Below are positions 7,946 through 14,567 of a DNA stretch of 19,207 bases, piece after piece (the first letter of the stretch is position 1; the number at the start of each line of letters is the position of its first letter). The position numbers and the translations under genes are program-made. Source of the stretch: Rhodobiaceae bacterium UBA6963 (GTDB lineage Bacteria > Pseudomonadota > Alphaproteobacteria > RS24). The stretch spans positions 1 to 19,207 of the forward strand of contig DJZB01000002.1 of NCBI GenBank assembly GCA_002450335.1. The letters run 5' to 3'. The notes beneath the pieces were generated by a model, which did not search any database, was not told where the DNA came from, and saw nothing but the letters and a program-made list of their open reading frames with translations.

Positions 7946-8322
7946 TATTGCCCTGCCTCTCTAAAGCCAGTTAAATGCGCCAGCTTTATTGCGCTTTCAG
8001 GTCTGGACACCGAGACCGACATCATGAGAGGGCCGCTATCTGTGGTTCGGGAAATATCTGCTTGCCATAAAAATACTGTCCCCCCCTGCCGCTGTTCGCC
8101 CGACAAAACCCCCGTGCTGACGTCGGCCTTAACCGAAAGTAAGGCCACCGTGTTTTCTGCTACGGTATGTGCCAACACTTTTTCCTGCACATGTGACGCC
8201 ATACGCACGCTTTGACTTTGATTAACAAGTATCGGGATGGCCGCAAGAGCCAAAATGGACACGGCGACCAGCAATTCGAGCAGAGAAAAGCCCTGCGCGG
8301 ATGTCGGGGTGCCGGTCATCAT
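7945..8322 (-). CDS. gspI: Type II secretion system minor pseudopilin I
   Basis: A 125-aa pseudopilin with leader ending SAQG|FSLLE, Glu at +5 (residue 16) and a hydrophobic helix to about residue 34. I assign it to GspI rather than GspH on three grounds: the small size, the pattern VLAHTVAENTVALL just after the helix (GspI has A-x2-xAENxL), and TVFLWQADISRTTD matching the GspI W-x-W/beta segment; it also sits directly before gspJ. GspI is the scaffold that nucleates the J-K tip complex. The start is 2 nt after the gspG stop with a weak purine-rich site (GGACGAG), and a second ATG follows immediately. Confidence 0.88.
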   Translation of the reverse strand: MMTGTPTSAQGFSLLELLVAVSILALAAIPILVNQSQSVRMASHVQEKVLAHTVAENTVALLSVKADVSTGVLSGEQRQGGTVFLWQADISRTTDSGPLMMSVSVSRPESAIKLAHLTGFREAGQ

Positions 8323-8324
8323 AA

Positions 8325-8774
8325 TTACTCGTCCAGCCAGTTGCCGATATCTGCGTCCAATCCGCTACCGCCCAGTCGTCCGTCGGCACCAAGAGAGAAG
8401 ACGTCATAAGGTCCGAATTCTCCGGGCACAAGATATTGATAGGGATTATTCCAAGGGTCTTTAGGAAGAGATTTGACAAACCCTTCCTGACGAAATGTGT
8501 CACCTGCTGGAGCACGGGTCAGCGCATCCAAACCATCTTCCATAGCCGGATATCGCAAGGTCTCCATTCGATACATTTCAACCGCCTGCGATATCAGAGC
8601 CACATCACTGCGGGCTTTTTCAACCATGGCGCGGTTTTGGCTCGGCAGCACATTCAACACCACAACGGAAGTCAAAAGCCCCATAATCACAACAGCAACC
8701 ATGAGTTCAATAAAAGAAAAACCATTGGCCTTGGGCATTTTCAGTGTCGGTTGCGTTTGGCTATTTATGGTCAT
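8325..8774 (-). CDS. gspG: Type II secretion system major pseudopilin G
   Basis: GspG is the main subunit of the periplasmic pseudopilus that pushes substrates through the secretin. The 149-aa protein has an 18-aa leader ending KANG|FSFIELMVAVV with Glu at +5 (residue 23). The C-terminal domain carries YRMETLRYPAMEDGLDAL, the DPWNNPYQY motif and the calcium-binding end YDVFSLGADG...DADIGNW, all hallmarks of GspG. The usual Pro at mature position 22 is Leu here, with a Pro at position 26 (see findings). The start at 8774 has an AGGGA site about 11 nt upstream; the in-frame Met13 has no ribosome site. It is 11 nt after gspF and 2 nt before gspI. Confidence 0.96.
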   Translation of the reverse strand: MTINSQTQPTLKMPKANGFSFIELMVAVVIMGLLTSVVVLNVLPSQNRAMVEKARSDVALISQAVEMYRMETLRYPAMEDGLDALTRAPAGDTFRQEGFVKSLPKDPWNNPYQYLVPGEFGPYDVFSLGADGRLGGSGLDADIGNWLDE

Positions 8775-8785
8775 TTTTTCTTTCC

Positions 8786-10054
8786 CTAAGATAAAACAAG
8801 ACTGTTAAGACGCATAATCGGCAACATAATAGACATGACAATCACGCCGACCATAAGGCCCATAATCACGACAATAGCTGGTTCAAGAAGGTTCATCAGG
8901 GTGCGCGTTACCCCGTCAAATTCGCCTTCAAGATAGTCGGCTGTTTTTGTCAGCATATGAGGTAGTGAACCGCTTTTTTCGCCCATGGCCACCATATAAA
9001 CCAGCAAAGGAGCAAAAATACCGCTTTTACGGAATGCAGAGGCAAGAGCGCCGCCTTCACGGACATCTTTATAAATCCCGTCAACAGCGTCGCGCACCAC
9101 TTGGTTGGACTGAGTTTCACGAGCCGCCAATATTGCTTCCGGAACAGGACTTCCACCCTCCACCAGCGTCCCTAACGTGCGGGCGAGTCGCGCGCTCGCA
9201 ACCACACGCAATAATCTACCGACCAGAGGGAGGCGAAGCCAGAAGCCATGCACCTTGAGGCGTAACGGCTGGCGGCGTAAGGCGGCTGAATAACCGATAG
9301 CTGCCGCGACGATAATCAACAAAAAAGCTGGGCCAAAGCGCGTCAGAATATCTGACAAACCGATAACAAAGCGTGTCAAAGCCGGAAGTTCCGCATTAAA
9401 GGACTCGAATTGCACGGCAATCTTGGGCACGACAAATGTCATTAACAGAACAAGAACACCACTAGCGATAACACTCAGAGCCGCCGGATAAACCAGAGCC
9501 GCCTGGACCTTGCTTTTCACATCTTCAGATTTGTCGCAATATTCAGAAATCCGCGCCAAAATCCCGCCTAAATCGCCGGACGCTTCACCGGCGGCAATCA
9601 TCGCGCGATATAAATCATCAAAGGATGCGGCTTCCACTTTCATAGCTTCCGAGAGTTTCTCACCTTCGACAACACGACTGCGAATATTGGTTAATACATC
9701 ACGTATTAACGGTTTCTCGCTTTGCGCGGCAATAGCCTGCAAAGTTTCATCTACGGGTAAACCTGCCCCAATCATCGTTGCCATTTGGCGTGTCACCATG
9801 GCCAGATCGCGCGAGGATATTTTTTCACGACGCGTTGACAGGGCACTCAAGGACGGCAGTAATGATAGGCGCGAAATAGATGATGTCGTCACCGAAGCAT
9901 CTGACGCTTTAGTTCGACCACCCTCTGTTAGGCTGACTGGAAATAATGTTTTCGATTGCAGACGTTTTTTTGCATCACGCAAACTATCCGCAGCGATAAC
10001 GCCTCTTTGCTTTTTCCCCTGCGCATCCAGCGCCTCATATTGATAGGCAGGCAT
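8786..10054 (-). CDS. gspF: Type II secretion system inner-membrane platform protein F
   Basis: GspF is the polytopic core of the assembly platform and couples GspE ATP hydrolysis to pseudopilin insertion. The 422-aa protein starts with the family signature MPAYQYEALDAQGKKQRGVI. It has two homologous cytoplasmic T2SSF domains (about 85-210, containing AAGEASGDLGGILARI, and about 290-400, containing VAMGEKSGSLPHML). Membrane segments are near 185-210, 240-262 and the C-terminus (VVIMGLMVGVIVMSIMLPI). A Ser/Thr-rich linker of about 30 residues after residue 47 makes it slightly longer than the usual 400-405. The ATG overlaps the gspE stop as TAATG, implying coupled translation. Confidence 0.96.
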   Translation of the reverse strand: MPAYQYEALDAQGKKQRGVIAADSLRDAKKRLQSKTLFPVSLTEGGRTKASDASVTTSSISRLSLLPSLSALSTRREKISSRDLAMVTRQMATMIGAGLPVDETLQAIAAQSEKPLIRDVLTNIRSRVVEGEKLSEAMKVEAASFDDLYRAMIAAGEASGDLGGILARISEYCDKSEDVKSKVQAALVYPAALSVIASGVLVLLMTFVVPKIAVQFESFNAELPALTRFVIGLSDILTRFGPAFLLIIVAAAIGYSAALRRQPLRLKVHGFWLRLPLVGRLLRVVASARLARTLGTLVEGGSPVPEAILAARETQSNQVVRDAVDGIYKDVREGGALASAFRKSGIFAPLLVYMVAMGEKSGSLPHMLTKTADYLEGEFDGVTRTLMNLLEPAIVVIMGLMVGVIVMSIMLPIMRLNSLVLS

Positions 10055-11574
10055 TATTCCGGCTCCTTGAGCCGAGAAACACGGAGGATTTCCTCAAGCG
10101 TGGTGTCACCCGATAGGACCAAATCGCGCCCACTATCTGCAAGAACCGGCAAACCGTCTGCAATGGCGCGCGCCTCAATATCCAATTCTCCGGCGCCATC
10201 CTGAATCATGCGACGGATATCGTCATTCACCATAATAAGTTCATATATTCCAATCCGGCCGCGATAACCTGTATTCTGGCACTCAGAACAGCCGGTCGGT
10301 TGATATAATTCAAGCTGTTGGCTTTTCAGGCCCAGCTTGGCCGCTGTATCTTTAGAAGCTTGATAAGGTTGCTTACACGTTGCACAGAGTTGCCGCACCA
10401 ATCTTTGGGCCAGCACGGCTTTGACGGAAGACGCCAATAAAAACGGCTCTACGCCCATATCTACCAACCGTGTAATGGCAGCCGTTGCGCTGTTTGTGTG
10501 GACAGTCGACAGAACCAAATGCCCCGTCAAACTGGCTTGAACGGCAATCTCGGCAGTTTCGGCATCCCGTATTTCCCCGACCATCACCACGTCCGGGTCC
10601 TGACGAAGAATAGACCGCAAACCACTTGAGAAGGTCATACCGACTTTGTTGTTTACCTGTGTCTGACTGACCCCTTTCAGGGCATATTCAATCGGGTCTT
10701 CAACGGTCATAATATTGCGTGACTGATCGTTCAAAAGTCCCAAAGCAGCATAGAGCGTTGTGGTTTTGCCTGCACCTGTCGGGCCCGTTACCAACAAAAT
10801 ACCGTTTGGTTCAGATAAGGCGCTCTCAAAACGTGAGCGTATCGTCTCCACCATGCCGAGGTCGCCAAGGCTTAAAAATGCCTGATCCTTGTCAAGCAGA
10901 CGCATGACCACGCGCTCACCATATCGGATTGGTAATGTGGAAACCCTTACATCATAGCTTTTACCGCCAAGTGTCAGAGACAAGCGCCCGTCTTGCGGCA
11001 GGCGTTTTTCGGCAATATCAAGCCGGGCCATCACCTTTACGCGCGACACCAGATAGGGCGCCAACTTAGCAGATAATGCTGCAATTTCTGTCAAAAGCCC
11101 ATCCACCCGCAATCGGACGGCGACTTTATCTTCAAAGGGTTCAAGATGAATATCCGACGCCCCGGCGCGCACCGCTTCACTGAATAAGCTGTTGAGAAGG
11201 CGGATAACCGGCGCATCATCATCCCCTGCAAGTAAATCAGCAGATTGCTCTACACCTTGCAAAACACTGTCGAGGTCAGCGCCATTGGTTTCAGATAAAC
11301 TGTCAGCCTCAGCGTCAATTCCTCGGCTGGCATAAATAGTTGAAAGCAAACTTTCAAAATTTTCATCAGAAAGCGTCTTAACCATATTAACGTCGCGACA
11401 TGCCCGAAATACTTCGGCAATCATGGCTCGGTCAGCAGCCTGCGACAGGTTCAGACACAGACCTTTTTTTTCTGGTGATAGCGCCAACCCATAATCCCGC
11501 GCGAATGCATAAGGCAACATATCAGAAATACCTTGAGCATCTGTATTTGGGGCATTGGGGGTTAATTGGATCAT
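10054..11574 (-). CDS. gspE: Type II secretion system ATPase E
   Basis: GspE is the cytoplasmic hexameric secretion ATPase. The 506-aa protein contains an N1E-type domain (about 1-110), N2E (SDIHLEPFEDKVAVRLRVDG, 140-159), Walker A GPTGAGKT (264-271), Asp box VEDPIEY (291-297), Walker B region DPDVVMVGEIRD with Glu334, and His box TGHLVLSTVHT (350-360). The zinc-binding tetracysteine is C397-x2-C400 ... C429-x2-C432. This zinc motif separates GspE from PilT-type ATPases, and neighbours exclude PilB. The start is 8 nt after the gspD stop; an AGGAG at the end of gspD lies 11 nt upstream. Confidence 0.97.
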   Translation of the reverse strand: MIQLTPNAPNTDAQGISDMLPYAFARDYGLALSPEKKGLCLNLSQAADRAMIAEVFRACRDVNMVKTLSDENFESLLSTIYASRGIDAEADSLSETNGADLDSVLQGVEQSADLLAGDDDAPVIRLLNSLFSEAVRAGASDIHLEPFEDKVAVRLRVDGLLTEIAALSAKLAPYLVSRVKVMARLDIAEKRLPQDGRLSLTLGGKSYDVRVSTLPIRYGERVVMRLLDKDQAFLSLGDLGMVETIRSRFESALSEPNGILLVTGPTGAGKTTTLYAALGLLNDQSRNIMTVEDPIEYALKGVSQTQVNNKVGMTFSSGLRSILRQDPDVVMVGEIRDAETAEIAVQASLTGHLVLSTVHTNSATAAITRLVDMGVEPFLLASSVKAVLAQRLVRQLCATCKQPYQASKDTAAKLGLKSQQLELYQPTGCSECQNTGYRGRIGIYELIMVNDDIRRMIQDGAGELDIEARAIADGLPVLADSGRDLVLSGDTTLEEILRVSRLKEPE

Positions 11575-11582
11575 TTGGAGGG

Positions 11583-13514
11583 TTACTCCTGTTCCGACGG
11601 AACGCCCATGACATCTTGCATCATGTCATCCAGTGAGAGCTTGGTTTTAGCCTTTTTCTGGCTGTCTGAAATATAGCCATATTTAAGTTCTGTCACCGCA
11701 CGGGCATCTTCGGTCGTCCTGACAATTGTAGGGCGCAGAAACACCATTAAGTTGGTTTTGGATTTTGATTTTTGTTCTGAACTGAAAGCTTTTCCAAGAA
11801 CAGGAATACTGCCGAGCAAGGGTATTTTATCAACGGATATGCTCTCATCCTGCTGGATTAATCCACCGAGGACAATGATTTCGCCATCACCGACCCGAAC
11901 CGTGGTTTCCATTTCTCTTTTATTTGTAATCAACTCAGAAGAATTTGCTGTAATCGGGCCAGAGACAGAGGATACTTCTTGTCTTATTTTAAGACGGATT
12001 TCATCCCCTTCATTAATTTGTGGAACAACCTCCAACTGAACGCCGACATTTTTGCGGTCAATCGTACGGAATGGGTTGGCATTGGACGAACCCAGCGCCT
12101 CGCCTGTGGTGATAGGTATTTCCTGACCGACAATGAATTTAGCCGGCTCATTATCCAAGGTCATAATTGATGGTGTGGAGAGGATATTACTTTTCACATC
12201 TCCGGATAATGCATTCAGAATAACCCCAAAAATGCCGCCATCACTGCGCGTCCCCGCGGCACCAACCGCCAGCCCATTAATGCCGAGCATGCTATCAATA
12301 GCGGCAGACCGCAGAAAGCCCGACAGATTATCTGCGGTATCAGAGCTGCTGCTGTCTGACGAATTGTCCAGCACCAATGCCCCAGTCGCGGCCAGAATGT
12401 TTGGTGAGGAATTGCTGTAATTAGCAACTGTGAAAGGTACTTTACTGTCTTTGCCCCCGGCAAGAACATATTGCACACCTAGCGACTTGGCCGCATTGTT
12501 GGAAACTTCAACAATAATGGCTTCGACAAGAACTTGCGCACGCGGGACGTCGAGGGAATAAATCAAATCAATCAGCTTCTTCTGGGCGTCTGCACTTGCC
12601 TTAATGATGATGGCATTGGCTTCCACATAGCTTGAAATAATGATTTTCTCCGGAGAAAATTTATTAACCCCTGCATCAGGGGCAGCTATGCTATCCGAAA
12701 GAGCCTGCAAGGTCGGCAAAAGCGTTTCGGAATTAGCATATTTCAGCTTCACCACTTTCAGCGAACCATTGGAGGCATTTTCGACATCTAGCTTTTCAAT
12801 GACTGGGAAATAACGCGCCACTGCCTGCGGCTGACCTTTCAAAATCAATGAGTTGCTGGCGATGATGGGAATCGCTTTAATCGATTCATAGCTTGCGTTT
12901 TTACTGGAATTCTCACTGGCTATTTGACGAGCAACATCCGCCATTTCACGGGCAGATGTGTTTTTCAACTTAACGATTTTAACAACGGAATTATCGACAT
13001 CAATCTCGGCAATAATTGACTGAATGCGCGTCAGATTATGCGCATAATCCGAGACTACAATGGCTTGCAATCCCTCGCGCGCGAAACTCAATCCCTTGGG
13101 GTTCACATATTGTTGCACAACACCCAAAACCTTTACCGGATCGGCATAACGAAGGAAAAAGACTTTGGTGGCGATACGGTCGCCTTTCGCATCCTCCTCC
13201 ACGCTATCTTTGAAAGCAACATCGACAGGGATGATTTTATAGCCACCATCAATGGTGGATGTCGCGGCATACCCGTTGACTTTCAGCACTGAAAGAAAAA
13301 TTTCAAATAGTAATTCGGCATCAACATTCTTACTTGAAACAAGATTTACCTTGCCGGTGACACCCGGGTCGATAATGAATGTTTTCCGCGTGGCGAGGGC
13401 GACATCTTCAATGAATTCTCGTAAATCCGCATCCTTGTAATTCAGCCCCCCTGAAATTTGTGCATGAGCATTAAACGACATCAGGGTAAACAACAGAACG
13501 ACTAAGATTTTCAT
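11583..13514 (-). CDS. gspD: Type II secretion system secretin D
   Basis: GspD forms the multimeric outer-membrane channel. With the start at 13514 the product is 643 aa with a clean signal peptide (MKILVVLLFTLMSFNAHA|Q). Domains follow in order: N0 (about 20-98), N1 (about 110-176), N2 (about 177-251), N3 (about 252-330), then the secretin core from VEAIIVEVS to the hallmark VPQINEGDEIRLKI, RVGDGEIIVLGGLI and KIPLLGSIPVLGKAF. A Ser/Asp-rich insert (SSDSSSSDTAD) lies in the core. The tail after the barrel (about 600-643) is charged and ends in a possible amphipathic helix (LSLDDMMQDVMG). The frame extends upstream to 13568, but ATGs at 13568 and 13538 would hide the signal peptide and lack ribosome sites, whereas AAAGGA precedes the 13514 start. 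It is the first gene of the D-N operon, behind a Pho-box-like control region. Confidence 0.96.
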   Translation of the reverse strand: MKILVVLLFTLMSFNAHAQISGGLNYKDADLREFIEDVALATRKTFIIDPGVTGKVNLVSSKNVDAELLFEIFLSVLKVNGYAATSTIDGGYKIIPVDVAFKDSVEEDAKGDRIATKVFFLRYADPVKVLGVVQQYVNPKGLSFAREGLQAIVVSDYAHNLTRIQSIIAEIDVDNSVVKIVKLKNTSAREMADVARQIASENSSKNASYESIKAIPIIASNSLILKGQPQAVARYFPVIEKLDVENASNGSLKVVKLKYANSETLLPTLQALSDSIAAPDAGVNKFSPEKIIISSYVEANAIIIKASADAQKKLIDLIYSLDVPRAQVLVEAIIVEVSNNAAKSLGVQYVLAGGKDSKVPFTVANYSNSSPNILAATGALVLDNSSDSSSSDTADNLSGFLRSAAIDSMLGINGLAVGAAGTRSDGGIFGVILNALSGDVKSNILSTPSIMTLDNEPAKFIVGQEIPITTGEALGSSNANPFRTIDRKNVGVQLEVVPQINEGDEIRLKIRQEVSSVSGPITANSSELITNKREMETTVRVGDGEIIVLGGLIQQDESISVDKIPLLGSIPVLGKAFSSEQKSKSKTNLMVFLRPTIVRTTEDARAVTELKYGYISDSQKKAKTKLSLDDMMQDVMGVPSEQE

Positions 13515-13524
13515 GAAAGCCACA

Positions 13525-13530
13525 TCCTTT
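13525..13530 (-). promoter_or_regulatory. Ribosome binding site of gspD
   Basis: The minus strand reads AAAGGA with a 10-nt spacer to the ATG at 13512-13514. It is the only purine-rich site near the three in-frame ATGs and fixes the gspD start. Confidence 0.65.
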
Positions 13531-13620
13531 TTAGTCATTGTATTTTTTTTGAAATAAACCGGCGACAAATGACCATCATTAATTATTGAGGGCTAAATCT
13601 AAGGAGAAATGCCAAATGTA

Positions 13621-13626
13621 AGTAGA
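13621..13626 (-). promoter_or_regulatory. Candidate -10 element for gspD operon
   Basis: The minus strand reads TCTACT, matching TATAAT at 4 of 6 positions. It begins at the 18th base counted from the start of the gspD-proximal CTGTCAC repeat. As I recall it, this is the spacing of the -10 element to the second half-site in the E. coli phoA promoter. The leader to the ATG would be about 100 nt. No good -35 is present, as expected for an activator-dependent promoter. Weak sequence evidence by itself. Confidence 0.4.
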
Positions 13627-13632
13627 ATGTTT

Positions 13633-13665
13633 CTATGTGACAGTTTTGTGACGCGGATGTGACAG
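13633..13665 (-). promoter_or_regulatory. Pho-box-like operator: three 11-bp direct repeats upstream of gspD
   Basis: On the minus strand three consecutive 11-bp units read CTGTCACATCC (13665-13655), then GCGTCACAAAA (13654-13644), then CTGTCACATAG (13643-13633). GTCACA recurs in each unit at the same phase. PhoB boxes are direct repeats of a CTGTCA(T/C)-type heptamer at 11-bp spacing with A/T-rich 4-bp spacers. The second and third units together fit that consensus closely and the first adds an extra half-site. The site lies 118 bp before the gspD ATG with a candidate -10 at the right distance, on the strand that transcribes gspD. Inference: PhoB-P activates the T2SS operon under phosphate limitation. 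Another OmpR-family regulator with a similar 11-bp repeat is the main alternative. Confidence 0.72.
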
Positions 13666-13711
13666 ATTAATAATTCTTGTGAATGGCTTCACTCAAACAG
13701 ATAAACTCATT

Positions 13712-14542
13712 TTAACGCGTCGCAGTGGCCGACAAAGGAACAGTAAATGTTAAACTTTGTTTATTCCCATTTCGTTCAATCATCATATCAACTTGCTGCC
13801 CAAAACGGATCTTTTCCAGCGCCTCGGACAGGTTTTCATAATTGTGAACACGTTCACCATTGATTTCCATAATGACATCATCAGGCATAAAGGCTGTGCC
13901 GGACAGCATGGCTGCATATTCAGCTTGAAGAATAAAACCCACCATTGCGCCATTCTCATTTTTGACAGGCTTAAAATAGCTGGTCGTCAAAAAGGGGGGT
14001 TGTGTCTCATCTGTTTCAATAAGTGTTTCATTTTTTTGAGGCGCGGGCGTCGTATCTAGGAAACCACGCAAACGTGAGCTGACCTTGCCGAATGAAACAG
14101 TTTCGAAACTCCCATTATTGTTGATTTCAATGCGGTCATTATAAACAGCAAGTAATTTAATCTTATCGGCCATCTGTTCACCAACACGAACATTTTGCTG
14201 TTCCTGACCTCCGATTTTGTAAATAACGCTGCCCATGCCGTAACCATCTGAACGAAGACCAAATAATTTAATATCCAATGAAGACTCGGCGGCACGCACC
14301 TTCACAATTTTATCATCACCCCCGGTCAATTCGGGGAAGAACATATTTTTAAAATCATAGGATTGCGAAAATTGCTGCATATCCGTAGCGACCGGTTTTT
14401 GATAAGCAGAAATCTTGAGGCTGCCCTTATCGTCCAGAAACACCGCAACATAATGAGCAAGAAGAAGTGCTGCCGAAGCAACGAGGAAAAGTTCTAGCGC
14501 ATTAGCGATAAACTTTGTCGGCGTAGCTTCGGCGGCGGTCAT
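13712..14542 (-). CDS. gspC: Type II secretion system protein C
   Basis: GspC spans the periplasm, linking the inner-membrane platform to the secretin N0 domain and contributing to substrate choice. The 276-aa protein has a short cytoplasmic N-terminus, one transmembrane helix (about 15-36), the homology region (about 85-150, LFGLRSDGYGMGSVIYKI ... VRVGEQM), a linker rich in Thr/Pro, and a C-terminal PDZ domain (about 195-270, with FMPDDVIMEINGERVHNYENL). PDZ-type GspC occurs in Out/Pul-like systems, while others carry a coiled coil. It lies only 25 nt downstream of the TonB-dependent receptor and is separated from gspD by 197 bp containing a promoter-like operator, so it probably shares the receptor transcript. 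The ribosome site is weak (AGGAA, about 12 nt upstream). Confidence 0.9.
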   Translation of the reverse strand: MTAAEATPTKFIANALELFLVASAALLLAHYVAVFLDDKGSLKISAYQKPVATDMQQFSQSYDFKNMFFPELTGGDDKIVKVRAAESSLDIKLFGLRSDGYGMGSVIYKIGGQEQQNVRVGEQMADKIKLLAVYNDRIEINNNGSFETVSFGKVSSRLRGFLDTTPAPQKNETLIETDETQPPFLTTSYFKPVKNENGAMVGFILQAEYAAMLSGTAFMPDDVIMEINGERVHNYENLSEALEKIRFGQQVDMMIERNGNKQSLTFTVPLSATATR

Positions 14543-14567
14543 ATTTGAAGGGTTTCCTTAACTATAA

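Noticed and set aside
13515..13568. Upstream ATGs for gspD at 13568 and 13538
   Set aside because: Both would place 8-18 polar residues before the signal peptide and have no ribosome site. 13514 has AAAGGA.
13568..13580. Small palindrome AATGA-CCA-TCATT in the gspD leader
   Set aside because: A 5-bp A/T-rich stem is too weak for a terminator and short enough to be chance. No regulator consensus was recognised.
13609..13662. Tiny plus-strand frame (17 codons) with AAGGAG just upstream inside the gspC-gspD spacer
   Set aside because: The spacing from AAGGAG to ATG is only 2 nt, the peptide has no recognisable feature, and the frame runs across the direct repeats that are better explained as an operator.
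13679..13692. GTGAA-TGGC-TTCAC stem after gspC as a terminator
   Set aside because: Only 5 bp with no T-run on the minus strand, so it does not support termination between gspC and gspD.
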